Source of the DNA: an uncultured Oscillospiraceae bacterium
GTDB taxonomy: Bacteria > Bacillota > Clostridia > Oscillospirales > Oscillospiraceae
Direction: 5' to 3'
DNA length: 64,000 bases
Assembly: GCA_934655875.1 (NCBI GenBank)
Contig: CAKUHB010000004.1
Span: forward strand, 58,952 to 122,951
Of this stretch, positions 18,180-27,244 are shown one piece after another (position 1 is the stretch's first letter; every line of letters begins with the position of its first letter). Under the pieces are notes generated by a model. It made no database searches. It was not told where the DNA came from and was given only the letters and a program-made list of their open reading frames with translations. The position numbers were made by a program, and so were the translations under genes.

Positions 18180-21100
18180 TTACTTACTTTCTGCTGGGAA
18201 AACTGTGATCCTGCCGTTGACATACGAGTAGATCAGCGCAGCATCCTTCGCAGTGACCTTTCCGTCGCCGCTGACATCGCAGCGGGAAAGCTGCTCTGCG
18301 GTCAATGTCGTTCTGCCGTTGACATATGCGTACAGGAGCGCCGCGTCCTTTGCGGAGATCTTCCCGTCGCCGTTGACGTCGCCCAGCGCATACGAGACCT
18401 GCCACGCGAGGATGGGATAGCCGCTGTTGACGGAAGCGGTATCGGGGCTGAAGGCCTTACCAAGGGTGGCGGCCAGCGCTTTCAGCTCGGCTTCGGTCTT
18501 TGCGGTGCCCTTCTTCGCGGTGGCGTTCGGGCAGCTGGTGGAGAGATAGTAGGAATTGGTGACTGCCTGGCCGCCCGTACGCGCCGTCAGCGCGCCGAGC
18601 TTTGTCTCAGCCGTCACAGTGCCGGTGTTATAGCAGTTGGTCAGCGCCGCGCCGAGGAAAGCGCTGTTGCCGCAGGCGGTGATGCCGCCGGCAAAGCCAT
18701 CCGCGCCGGAAGCGCTGATCGCGCCGGTATTATAGCAGTCGGTGATCGTCACAACGGTCGACTGGGTATACCCGCAGATACCGCCGGCCCACTTCGCGGC
18801 GATGACAGCTGCCGCGTTGAAGCATTCGCTGATCGCTGCGCCGTTGACCGCGTAGGCCGCGATGCCGCCCGCGTAATTGCCGGTCGTGATGACGCTGCCG
18901 GTCACGCCGAGCTTCGTGATGCTGGCCGCCGCACCCAGAGAGCCGAACAGTGCCTGATAGGCCGACCCGGAATGGATGAAGAGGTTCTTCACCACGTGGC
19001 CGCCGCCGTCAAACGTGCCGTTATATGGGTTTGCACTGGAGCCGATCGGCGTCCACGCGACGCCCGCCAGCTCGATATCCGCCGTCAGCCTGCCGGAGAT
19101 CGCCGTCTGCCCGCCGTTCACGGCGGATGCAAACCATGCAAGCTCTTCGCCGCTGCCGATCAGGTATGTCCCGTCGGAATCCTTGGCCGGTTCCTCGGAC
19201 TGGCCGTCCCACGCGGACGCGTCCGCGTTTTCAAGCTGGAACACCTTGGTCAGGACGCCCTGCGACACATCACCGGCAGACGCAGAGGTGAGCGTAAAGC
19301 TGCCGCTCCGGGCAATGCTGCCGCTGCTCGTGATCTGATAGTAGTACGTACCGTAGCCGAGACTGTAGCAGCCGGTTTCGTCCGGGGTGAGCTGCACGCC
19401 CGCTGCATTGAAGATGGCGACGGACGCGCCGGTCAGCGCATTGCCGCTCGCATCCTGCGGCACGATCTTTACCGCGTAGCTGACCTTTTCGTTTACCTCA
19501 ATGGCGATCTCTGCCCAGCGACTCATGAAGAACTGCACCGTGACCGCATTGAAGTTTGTGCCGACGCCCACGTCCGACATATTGTAGAGGAACTGGAACG
19601 GGTTTGCCGCAGCGTACATGCTGCCGTTGATATAGCCGTCTTTCAGCGTGCACAGCGCAGTCTTCGCGCCGTCGGCAAATTCCAGATCCGCAGGGATCGT
19701 CAGCTCGATCGCGGTGTTGTCCATCCGCTCATACTGCGGCAGGGCTCCGCTGACGGGAGTATCGCCAACAGAATAATAGAGTGCGAAGCCCGTGGGGTTG
19801 AAGATACCGGCAACCTTATTGACGGAGCGATACAGGCCGTCGAAGGTGACGCGGACCTTATCACCGGGCATGACCGGGTCGCCCGCGTGGGACAGGTTTT
19901 CGACCTCGTAGGCCACCTTTGCCGCGCGTACCAGCCGGTAGCTGACGCCGGTGGCGTCCTTCATCCGGAGGATGACGGTGCCGCCGCGCCCATTGCCGAG
20001 GGAATCAAAGCTCTTCAGCGGGACAGTATAACCGTCGCCGGACTGCGCCGCAGTGCTCCAGCCGGAGCTTTCCGCGTCGAACGCGTCGGTAAAGCCCAGC
20101 AGGCAGTAGCTGACGTCCGCCGTGCCGGTCGAGCTTACCGTGAACGTCAGCTCATTGTCGGTATCGGTATAGAACCACGTGTCGTAGTTGTAATCCCAGT
20201 CCATCGAGCGCGTGATTGTCACGCCGGTCTTGAAGCCAAACGCGACCTTCGCGTCGGCCGTGCCGTGCGTCACGCCGGTGCCGCCAACGACAATTACGCC
20301 GGTGCGCTCCGGATTTGTCGCCGGGTACAGGCCGCCATGGGAGCCGTAATCGCCGGGATTCATGTCAATAGAATCATAATGGACAAAGATAAAGCTGTCC
20401 TGCGTGCCCGGCGTGATATTGGCCCAGTTGGAGCTGCCGTTGCCGCCGTTCACAGGCTCGATCTTCGCGTTTCCGCCAAGCTGATCGAGAATATCCCAAT
20501 GGTAATCCGGCTCGACCATAATGTTTGCGGTATCGGAATTGATGAGCTGCCAGTGCCGGTAGGCGCGCACGCGCGTCGTCTGGTTGATGACCTTGAAGCC
20601 GGAGGGATCCAGATTGACCTGCAGATCCGCTTCGTCGCGCTTGGTCGTCTGTGTGCCGAGCATCGAGAAGTCATGGCTCAGGCGATCTGTCGCGGCATCC
20701 GCAGCATAGGTGAGCGTCATCTCCCTGTCATCGGACAGGCTTTGCAGCCAGCCGCTCTGCGTGACATGGGCATCGTCGCTCAGACGCCATGTATAGTTGT
20801 TGTTACCCTTGCTGACGAGATAGCGGGCGGTCTTGGTGCCGTCGCCGTTATTCTGCCAGCGCTCCTCGTTCGGTATCTCTTCGTCGATCCATTCCGGCGC
20901 GACCTCCTTGGAATTGAAGTTGTTCCGCTGGAAATAGAGACCGAAGGACGCGTCCTCGGGTACGGTAACGGTCAGCTGGCACGCAGCAGAGATCGAAGCG
21001 CTCTTCGTGACCGCCGAGGAGGTGGGCTGGAACGTTGCGTTGATGCCCTGCGAGAATGCATACTCCTTAAGGTCGGAATCCAAGTAGTAGTTATACAGGC

Positions 21101-23543
21101 ACGCGTTGCCCGATGCATAAAGTACCGTCGGGTACATGGCATAGTCGCCGCTCTGATACACGCGGCCCATCTGTGTCTGGCATTTCATGATGGGGCAGTC
21201 AACGACGACGTGATATTCGTCGGCAGTGAAGTACGTCCCATCCGCTTTTTTGGAGGTGGTATAGAACGACACGCATTGCAGATAGAGGTTCGTTCCGCCG
21301 CTTTTCTGACCGTCGACGTTGGCGTCGGTCGGGATCTCGAGCGTCATGCCGCCGAGCGGAATGTCGTATGCGCCGGTCTCGGCGTTCTTTGCGAACGCGC
21401 GATAGGCGTAGCGCCCGGCTGCGAGACTGGCGTAGAACATCTGATAGTTATTCGTCAGAATGCCCTCGTTCGGGTCATAGTCCTCCGTGCCGTCCGGGCA
21501 GGTGGTTGTGAAATTGCTGTAGAGGAACACGTCCTGCAGCTCGGTGCCGAGGATTTCGTCGCCGTTTTCATCCGTGCCCACGCTGTAAAGCCGGATGATC
21601 GGATAGCCGCCGGTATAGTCCTTGCCGACATAGAACGAGAAGTCCATGACCGGCGCTTCGGACACGGTCAGCGTGAGCGTCCAGGTATCCGTGGAGAAGT
21701 GCACGCCGTCGTGCGACGCATAGAAGCGGTACATGTAGACGCCGGGCGTCGTTTCCGTCATGCAGATTGTCGTTGCACCGAAAATCGCTTCCGGGAAACT
21801 CTGCTTCGTGCTCCAGGTCGCGCCGCCGTCGGTGGAGCGCTCATAATAATAGTCTCTGTAGGTCAGCTTCTGGCCGTCGACGGGGTCGAAGACACGGCCG
21901 GCCTGCAAATTGCTCAGAAGATAGGCCATATTGGTCTTGACCACGCCGCTGCTCTCGGCGGGATAGCCCGCCTTCCGCGTCGGAACGGCGGCGGTCATAG
22001 CTGCGCCGCAGACGTCGCATTTGCCGTCCCCGTCGGTGTCGGCATGCTTGCCGGTGGCGGGGATCGTCTCGCCGGTCTTGAGCTTCTGGCCGCAGACGGT
22101 GCACCACGTGTCGCCGGTATAGCCGTCCGCGCCGCAGGTCGCTTCCTTCGCGCCGCGCACCTCGGTCGTTTCATGCTTGCAGGTCTCGCCGTCGGTCACG
22201 GTGACGACTGCCGTTGCAGGTGCCTTGCTGGCTTTGCTGGTTTTGCCGGTTTCGCCGGCGTGCGGGTCGAGCGCCAGCAGATAATAGGTGCCGGGCTTCA
22301 GCTTTGATGTATCGAGCGTGTACTGGTTGTCCTTTTCCGGCTCGATCACGTCGCGCGTGTTCCATTCGGAATCGCAGAGGAGCACGCTCAGGCCGGTCGC
22401 CGGTTCGAAGACCCCGGTGCCGCCGTCGGCGACGGACTGGGTGCCGAACTGCTGGGTCTGGAAGGACAGGGGGTTCTTCGTCGTGGCCGTGTAGGAATCC
22501 TGATCGAAGCAGACGAAAGCGCCGCCGTTTTTGTAGAAGTCCCAGTTGCTGAACATGGCGACGTCGATCGTATCGCCATCCGACAGCAGGATGTAGTCCG
22601 CGGTGGAGCCCCAGTTGATGCCCATGAGCGGATAGACATGATTGCGGTAGTACATGAGGTTTTCATCGTGGCCCCAGAACTGCTGCATGTACAGGCTCGT
22701 GGGATCGCCGGTGATGTTCAGCGCCTTCAGGCTGTCTGTATACGGCGTATCGCCGTTCATGTTCAGAACACCTGCGCCGCCGGCATGTCCCTGGATCTTG
22801 ACCTCGCCGCTCGTGACTTCCTCGGGAGACAGGCCAAGATAATAGACGCCCAGCAGGTACAGGTACAGGTGCAGCGCCGTCGGGCGGCGGACGAGCGTGT
22901 GATTGATATAGTCGCCGCGGCCGCCCTCTGTCTGATAGCGGTAGAAGCGCTCAAGGCCCTGATTGGCCAGATCGAAATACGGAACCTTCACCGGCAGGTG
23001 CGCCAGAACTTCTCCGTTTTTGCCCATGAGCGGCACGCCGTCACTGGAGACGGTCACATAGACCGTGACGGAAGCGGCGTCGGTCTCGTTATAGTTATAC
23101 TGGCTCGGATCGCCGTCCTTGCCTTCCTTGACCGTGACGGTGATGGTATGAGCCGCGGTGACGGTCTCGTCCTCCTTGCAGGCGGCGGTGATCGTCACTG
23201 CGTATGTACCAACGTCCGGCTGGACGAAGAACAGGTACATGGCATTGCCGTCGTCCTTGTTCTGCGCGATCTTCGTCTGCGTGGAAAGGCCCTCACCGGA
23301 GAGCGTGTAGGTCATCTCGTGCTGCGCGCTGTCGGTAAAGACCTCGGACATTGCGAGCTTGTACTCGATGCCCTGCGTCGTTTCCGCGGTCGCGGGCGCG
23401 CTGGCCGATACCGTGATGGCATGCGGCGTATCCGCTGCGGACACACCGAGCGTTACGGCAGGCAGAAGCCCCGCCAGCAGTGCAAACACCAGCAGCAGGC
23501 TCACCAATCTCTTGTGTTTCATCCTTTTCGTTTCCTTTCGCAT
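18180..23543 (-). CDS. Giant secreted dockerin protein with DUF4430-like N-terminus and GLUG-type repeats
   Basis: 1787 residues. The start at 23543 has GGAGGAG about 10 bases upstream; an inner ATG at 23522 (MKHKRLVSLLL) is also possible. After the signal peptide lies a region that ends like DUF4430 (MYYRNHVYPLMGINWGS, then YILLSDGDTIDVAMFSNWDFY, about 270-330). A short Cys knuckle segment (TWCTVCGQ, KCDVCGAAM, about 450-515) and a long unassigned beta-rich middle follow. GLUG-like beta-helix repeats cover about 1490-1700 (NPYNGTFDGGGHVVKNLF, GGICGYTQ, CYNTGAI). The C-terminal dockerin is almost identical to that of the propeller protein (DVNGDGKISAKDAALLYAY, DVSGDGKVTAKDAALIYSY). It is the first large gene after the riboswitch. 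The ligand is unknown; corrinoid capture is inferred from context. Confidence 0.83.
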   Translation of the reverse strand: MRKETKRMKHKRLVSLLLVFALLAGLLPAVTLGVSAADTPHAITVSASAPATAETTQGIEYKLAMSEVFTDSAQHEMTYTLSGEGLSTQTKIAQNKDDGNAMYLFFVQPDVGTYAVTITAACKEDETVTAAHTITVTVKEGKDGDPSQYNYNETDAASVTVYVTVSSDGVPLMGKNGEVLAHLPVKVPYFDLANQGLERFYRYQTEGGRGDYINHTLVRRPTALHLYLYLLGVYYLGLSPEEVTSGEVKIQGHAGGAGVLNMNGDTPYTDSLKALNITGDPTSLYMQQFWGHDENLMYYRNHVYPLMGINWGSTADYILLSDGDTIDVAMFSNWDFYKNGGAFVCFDQDSYTATTKNPLSFQTQQFGTQSVADGGTGVFEPATGLSVLLCDSEWNTRDVIEPEKDNQYTLDTSKLKPGTYYLLALDPHAGETGKTSKASKAPATAVVTVTDGETCKHETTEVRGAKEATCGADGYTGDTWCTVCGQKLKTGETIPATGKHADTDGDGKCDVCGAAMTAAVPTRKAGYPAESSGVVKTNMAYLLSNLQAGRVFDPVDGQKLTYRDYYYERSTDGGATWSTKQSFPEAIFGATTICMTETTPGVYMYRFYASHDGVHFSTDTWTLTLTVSEAPVMDFSFYVGKDYTGGYPIIRLYSVGTDENGDEILGTELQDVFLYSNFTTTCPDGTEDYDPNEGILTNNYQMFYASLAAGRYAYRAFAKNAETGAYDIPLGGMTLEIPTDANVDGQKSGGTNLYLQCVSFYTTSKKADGTYFTADEYHVVVDCPIMKCQTQMGRVYQSGDYAMYPTVLYASGNACLYNYYLDSDLKEYAFSQGINATFQPTSSAVTKSASISAACQLTVTVPEDASFGLYFQRNNFNSKEVAPEWIDEEIPNEERWQNNGDGTKTARYLVSKGNNNYTWRLSDDAHVTQSGWLQSLSDDREMTLTYAADAATDRLSHDFSMLGTQTTKRDEADLQVNLDPSGFKVINQTTRVRAYRHWQLINSDTANIMVEPDYHWDILDQLGGNAKIEPVNGGNGSSNWANITPGTQDSFIFVHYDSIDMNPGDYGSHGGLYPATNPERTGVIVVGGTGVTHGTADAKVAFGFKTGVTITRSMDWDYNYDTWFYTDTDNELTFTVSSTGTADVSYCLLGFTDAFDAESSGWSTAAQSGDGYTVPLKSFDSLGNGRGGTVILRMKDATGVSYRLVRAAKVAYEVENLSHAGDPVMPGDKVRVTFDGLYRSVNKVAGIFNPTGFALYYSVGDTPVSGALPQYERMDNTAIELTIPADLEFADGAKTALCTLKDGYINGSMYAAANPFQFLYNMSDVGVGTNFNAVTVQFFMSRWAEIAIEVNEKVSYAVKIVPQDASGNALTGASVAIFNAAGVQLTPDETGCYSLGYGTYYYQITSSGSIARSGSFTLTSASAGDVSQGVLTKVFQLENADASAWDGQSEEPAKDSDGTYLIGSGEELAWFASAVNGGQTAISGRLTADIELAGVAWTPIGSSANPYNGTFDGGGHVVKNLFIHSGSAYQALFGSLGAAASITKLGVTGSVITTGNYAGGIAAYAVNGAAISECFNAAAVIAAKWAGGICGYTQSTVVTITDCYNTGAISASGADGFAGGITACGNSAFLGAALTNCYNTGTVTAETKLGALTARTGGQAVTNSYYLSTSCPNATAKKGTAKTEAELKALAATLGKAFSPDTASVNSGYPILAWQVSYALGDVNGDGKISAKDAALLYAYVNGRTTLTAEQLSRCDVSGDGKVTAKDAALIYSYVNGRITVFPAESK

Positions 23544-23562
23544 TGCGGTCTTGCTCCTCCGG

Positions 23563-23718
23563 TCAGAGCTGGATGCTCTTGCGGATCTCCTCGATCCGAA
23601 CCGGCGTGCCGGCCTGTATGATGATCCGAACCTCGCCGTATTGGATCTCCCGGAGCAGGTGCAGAAGCTCCCGCTCCTTGCTGTTCAGGGTCAGTTCTCC
23701 GTCGTTCTTCTTTTCCAT
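23563..23718 (-). CDS. yezD: YezD-family small protein (DUF2292)
   Basis: 51 residues starting MEKKNDGELTLNSKERELL and ending RIEEIRKSIQL. The core EIQYGEVRIIIQAGTPVRIEEI is the DUF2292 hallmark. The start is fixed by AGGAGG 7 bases before the ATG at 23718; the longer in-frame reading overlaps the terminator and riboswitch and should be ignored. Family members are small proteins found in several nutrient-controlled operons; the biochemical role is unknown. Here it is the first gene behind the cobalamin riboswitch terminator and 19 bases before the giant dockerin gene. Confidence 0.85.
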   Translation of the reverse strand: MEKKNDGELTLNSKERELLHLLREIQYGEVRIIIQAGTPVRIEEIRKSIQL

Positions 23719-23742
23719 GCTTCCGCCTCCTACAGGAAATAG

Positions 23743-23775
23743 AAAAAGCTGCGGTGATACAATGATCACCGCAGC
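23743..23775 (-). terminator. Intrinsic terminator acting as riboswitch expression platform
   Basis: An 11-bp perfect stem (23748-23758 with 23765-23775, six-base loop) is followed on the minus strand by TTTTT. It sits between the cobalamin aptamer and yezD with no gene between. This is what a transcription-terminating B12 riboswitch needs: with ligand bound, RNA synthesis should stop here. A smaller stem at 23821-23843 (GGAGGA/TCCTCC arms) could join the switching fold. Confidence 0.85.
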
Positions 23776-23844
23776 CGTTTTTTCCTGCGCATACGCAAGC
23801 TGCACCTCCCTCATCCGAAAGGAGGAGCACGCTCTCGTCCTCCA

Positions 23845-24045
23845 CCATCAAGTCTTCTGGCTCACATACTAGGGGCATCTGCCCTGCGTCCGTCCCCTAC
23901 CTTCTCATGCCCTGCGGCACAATGGCCAGCTTTCGCTGCGGCGGCGGCCTCGTATGCATACAGCTAACGGAAATAAGCTCCGGATTCACACCGGATTCCT
24001 TTTAACGTCTGCTGCGGGGGCATCAGACGTCGATGATGTGTTATT
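23845..24045 (-). ncRNA. Cobalamin (AdoCbl-type) riboswitch
   Basis: On the minus strand the leader has the ordered class marks. First is GGAATCCGGTGTGAATCCGG (positions 23980-24000). A GGCCATTG-like block near 23925 follows. The B12 box GAGCCAGAAGACTTG near 23853-23866 is last. Spacing of about 130 bases between the first and last marks is normal for this class. It lies between a promoter and a terminator upstream of yezD and the surface-complex operon. Cobalamin riboswitches repress B12 uptake or synthesis genes when B12 is plentiful. The 5' and 3' limits are approximate. Confidence 0.92.
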
Positions 24046-24057
24046 CTTTTCGGTTGT

Positions 24058-24086
24058 AGTATAGCATATATTTCCGCCAATGTACA
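24058..24086 (-). promoter_or_regulatory. Promoter of the riboswitch-controlled operon
   Basis: On the minus strand a TATACT -10 box (24058-24063) has an extended TGC just upstream. A TGTACA -35 (24081-24086) lies 17 bp away and matches consensus at four of six positions. Transcription would start just before the riboswitch. Confidence 0.7.
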
Positions 24087-24146
24087 CACCGGCGTTTTCA
24101 CCAAAAAAGTCGGTATACTTTTAGCGAATTATATAGGATTCTGTTG

Positions 24147-24689
24147 TTATCTGCGCGAGCCGAGACGGCTGCATGCAAGGATGATGCAGTCCACGCCGAG
24201 CAGCATCAGATAGAAGCTGACCAGATATTCCAGCGACAGCAGCGAGACCCACGGCCGCGCCAGCATCATGACGCCGAGCGCCAGCCCCAGCACGTTCATG
24301 ATGAGCGTGAACCAGTAGGTGAACCGGTTCGTGAGGAGCCGCACCGTGTGCAGCCCCGCCAGCCGGGAGATGCAGTGCGTCAGGAACCACAGCGGGAACA
24401 GAAGGCTCATCACCCACTTGCCCGCGTTCGGATAGACCAGAAGCATGACGCCCGTCATGACGCTCAGCGCACCGGACACGAGCGAGACGATCGGCCCGAA
24501 GCCGGTGAACCGCTCGACGCGGATGTAGAGCAGGATATCCGCCACGCCCATAATGACAGCGATCAGGCCGTACAGGACGATCCAGCCGGTCAGGGCTCTG
24601 TCAGGCCAGATAATTGTATAGATGCTGAGTAGGATCAAAAGAATGCCTTCGACCAGCTCCAGCCAGCCGAATCCGGACCGTTTTTTCAT
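24147..24689 (-). CDS. DUF308 (HdeD-like) membrane protein
   Basis: 180 residues with about six hydrophobic helices in hairpin pairs (LVEGILLILLSIYTIIWP, GWIVLYGLIAVIMGVADI, SGALSVMTGVMLLVYP). The repeated helix pairs with short W/P turns are typical of DUF308/HdeD proteins, which are inner-membrane proteins of poorly known role, linked to acid resistance in enterics. It overlaps the ftsH stop by 4 bases (24686-24689), so it is probably translationally coupled to the membrane protease. The 3' end is about 60 bases from the riboswitch promoter. Confidence 0.8.
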   Translation of the reverse strand: MKKRSGFGWLELVEGILLILLSIYTIIWPDRALTGWIVLYGLIAVIMGVADILLYIRVERFTGFGPIVSLVSGALSVMTGVMLLVYPNAGKWVMSLLFPLWFLTHCISRLAGLHTVRLLTNRFTYWFTLIMNVLGLALGVMMLARPWVSLLSLEYLVSFYLMLLGVDCIILACSRLGSRR

Positions 24690-26521
24690 TGCTGCTCTCC
24701 CTCCTGCTTCAGGATCTGCATGAACTCCTCGCCGGTGATGGTCTCCTTTTCATAAAGGAACTGCGCCAGCGCATCCAGCTTTTTGCGATTGTCCATCAGG
24801 ATCCTGCGCGCCTTTTCGTGCTGCGTCTTGACAAGCTCCACGACCTTTTCGTCGATGCGCTTCTGCGTGTCGGCTGCACAGGCCAGCGAGGTATCGCCGC
24901 CGAGATACTGGTTCGTGACCGTCTCCATGGCGACCATGTCAAATTCCTCGCTCATGCCGTAGCGGGTGATCATGGCTCTGGCCAGCTTGGTGGCCTGCTC
25001 AATATCATTGGATGCGCCGGTGGTGATTTCGCCGAAGACGATCTCCTCAGCGGCACGTCCGCCGGTGAAGGTGGCGATCTTGTTTTCGATCTCCTGCTTG
25101 GTCATGAGATACTTGTCGCCGGTATCGACCTGCATGGTGTAGCCCAGCGCGCCGGAGGTGCGGGGAATGATCGTAATTTTCTGCACCGGGGCGGAATGGG
25201 TCTGCTTGGCGGCCACCAGTGCGTGACCGATCTCGTGGTAGGCGACGACACGCTTTTCCTGATCGGAGAGAACGGCGTTTTTCTTCTGATAGCCCGCGAT
25301 GACCACCTCAATGCTCTCCTCCAGATCGGCTTCGGTAACGATCACGCGGCCGCCCCGCACGGCGCGCAAGGCGGCCTCATTGATGATATTGGCAAGCTCT
25401 GCGCCGGACGCGCCGGACGCCATACGGGCAACGGTGTGGAAATCGACATCGTCCGCCGTTTTGATCTTTTTGGCATGTACCTTCAAAATGGCTTCACGTC
25501 CCGCGAGGTCAGGCAGCTCCACGGGCACGCGGCGGTCAAAGCGGCCAGGGCGTGTCAGAGCCGGGTCAAGGGATTCGGGACGGTTCGTTGCAGCGAGGAT
25601 GATGACGCCGGTGTTGCCCTCGAAGCCGTCCATTTCGGTCAGCAGCTGGTTGAGGGTCTGCTCGCGTTCGTCATTGCCGCCCATGCCATTGCCGCCGCTG
25701 CGCTTCTGGCCGATGGCGTCGATCTCGTCGATGAAAACGATGCAGGGCGCTTTTTCCTTCGCCTGCTTGAAGAGGTCACGCACCTTGCTCGCGCCCATGC
25801 CGACGAACATCTCCACGAACTCCGAGCCGGAGATGGAGAAGAACGGCACGTTCGCTTCACCGGCGACGGCTTTGGCCAGCATGGTTTTGCCGGTGCCCGG
25901 AGGGCCGACCAACAGCAGGCCCTTGGGCATGGAGGCGCCGGCTTCGGTGTATTTCTGCGGGTTATGCAGGTAGTCAACGATCTCCTGCAAATTCTCCTTC
26001 GCTTCGTCCTCACCGGCGACGTCGGAGAAATGGATGCCCTGCGTCGACTGGACGTAGACCCTGGCGCTGGAATTGCCGGTGCCGCCGAACATCAGAGAAT
26101 TTTTGCCGCCCGCATTTTCCAGCAGCTTCTTGCTCAGATACTGGCCGATGCCAATGAAGATGACGAGCGGCAGGATCGTCGTAAGGAGGAAGCTCACGAC
26201 CGGCGAGGTCGTCTGCTGCACCTCCTTGGTGAATGTCGCGCCGCAGTCGTACAGGCGCTGGGTCAGCGTGGGATCGTCCATTGCACCGGTCGAGTAGACC
26301 GTCGTTTCGTCCTTGTCGGTAAAGACGATCTCGTCGCTATCCACCTGCACCTTGCCGATGTTCTTCTCCTCGATCATGCGCATGAACGTGCCGTAGTCCA
26401 CCTCCGTCACCTGCTGCTGCATGAGAAGCGGAGACACGATGAGATTGAACAGAAGGATCACCAGCAGGATGATCCCGTAATAATAGAAAAGCGGTTTTTT
26501 CGGGGATTTCACTTCTTTCAT
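24686..26521 (-). CDS. ftsH: ATP-dependent zinc metalloprotease FtsH
   Basis: About 611 residues from the ATG at 26521, which has GGGAG 8 bases upstream; the longer frame from 26587 lacks a site. Two N-terminal membrane helices flank an extracytoplasmic domain. The AAA+ core has GPPGTGKT, VFIDEIDAIG and the second region of homology ATNRPESLDPALTRPGRFDR. The zinc motif HEIGH lies near residue 430. FtsH is a hexameric membrane protease that degrades unassembled membrane proteins and regulators. Length and motifs are complete. It forms an operon with the DUF308 gene. Confidence 0.97.
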   Translation of the reverse strand: MKEVKSPKKPLFYYYGIILLVILLFNLIVSPLLMQQQVTEVDYGTFMRMIEEKNIGKVQVDSDEIVFTDKDETTVYSTGAMDDPTLTQRLYDCGATFTKEVQQTTSPVVSFLLTTILPLVIFIGIGQYLSKKLLENAGGKNSLMFGGTGNSSARVYVQSTQGIHFSDVAGEDEAKENLQEIVDYLHNPQKYTEAGASMPKGLLLVGPPGTGKTMLAKAVAGEANVPFFSISGSEFVEMFVGMGASKVRDLFKQAKEKAPCIVFIDEIDAIGQKRSGGNGMGGNDEREQTLNQLLTEMDGFEGNTGVIILAATNRPESLDPALTRPGRFDRRVPVELPDLAGREAILKVHAKKIKTADDVDFHTVARMASGASGAELANIINEAALRAVRGGRVIVTEADLEESIEVVIAGYQKKNAVLSDQEKRVVAYHEIGHALVAAKQTHSAPVQKITIIPRTSGALGYTMQVDTGDKYLMTKQEIENKIATFTGGRAAEEIVFGEITTGASNDIEQATKLARAMITRYGMSEEFDMVAMETVTNQYLGGDTSLACAADTQKRIDEKVVELVKTQHEKARRILMDNRKKLDALAQFLYEKETITGEEFMQILKQEGEQQ

Positions 26522-26620
26522 CGAACACACTCCCTTTGTTTTTTCTTTATTATAAAAAACTGCTCCGAAAATTTGTGAATACAGCATGAATATTTCCGCA
26601 TTTTTGGCACATTTCCGATT

Positions 26621-26648
26621 TTGACAAAATCTGAATATGCGGTATAAT
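26621..26648 (+). promoter_or_regulatory. Sigma-A promoter for the CYTH gene
   Basis: A perfect TTGACA (26621-26626) and a perfect TATAAT (26643-26648) are spaced 16 bp apart. They lie 33 bases before the CYTH start codon, in the divergent gap with ftsH. Confidence 0.88.
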
Positions 26649-26680
26649 CAAAGCACTTACAGAAAGGATGCGAGTATGCC

Positions 26681-27244
26681 ATGATCGAAGCAGAACTGAA
26701 AGCGGCGCTGCTGCCCGCGCAGGCGAAGGCCCTGCCGGACGCCCTGCGTGCGCTGGGCTTTACGGAAGCCGGGACGGTGCAGGAGACCGACCTTTATCTC
26801 AACGGAAACGACCGTGATTTCCGGCGCACGGACGAAGCGCTCCGCCTGCGCACGGTGCAGACACTGCCGGAGGGCGGCGCGCAGACGCTGATCACCTACA
26901 AGGGGCCGAAGCTCGACGCGCAGTCCAGCTCGCGGCTGGAGCTGGAGACGTCGGTCGAAGACTTCGAGACGATGAAAAAGCTGCTGCTTTCGCTCGGCTA
27001 CCGGGCGGCGTTCACCGTCAAAAAAACGCGCCGCAGCTTCACGCGCGGCGCGCAGACCGTCTGTCTTGACGACGTGGACGGGCTCGGGGACTATATGGAG
27101 CTGGAGGAGTTGGTGCCGGACGAAGCGGCGCGCAGCGCCGCAGCGGCGTCGCTGCTTTCGCTTCTGGACACGCTGGGCGTGGAACGCGGCGCGCTTACCC
27201 GCAGGAGCTATCTGGAGCTGCTGATGGCGGCGGCGATGGAATAA
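26681..27244 (+). CDS. CYTH domain protein (class IV adenylate cyclase / triphosphatase type)
   Basis: 187 residues. The N-terminus MIEAELKA supplies the ExExK motif of CYTH tunnel-fold enzymes. Later strands carry the expected charged residues (DEALRLRT, LITYKGPKL, SRLELET, VCLDDVDGLGDYMELEEL). Members cleave or cyclise triphosphate substrates such as thiamine triphosphate, inorganic triphosphate or ATP; which one is used cannot be told here. The start is supported by AGAAAGGATG upstream and the strong promoter at 26621-26648. Its 3' end overlaps the convergent phosphatase gene by 37 bases. Confidence 0.85.
   Translation: MIEAELKAALLPAQAKALPDALRALGFTEAGTVQETDLYLNGNDRDFRRTDEALRLRTVQTLPEGGAQTLITYKGPKLDAQSSSRLELETSVEDFETMKKLLLSLGYRAAFTVKKTRRSFTRGAQTVCLDDVDGLGDYMELEELVPDEAARSAAAASLLSLLDTLGVERGALTRRSYLELLMAAAME

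Noticed and set aside
18150..22307. Plus-strand open frame of 1385 codons opposite the giant dockerin gene
   Set aside because: It is antisense to a gene with signal peptide, GLUG repeats and dockerin; Arg/Ala/Val-rich shadow with no motif.
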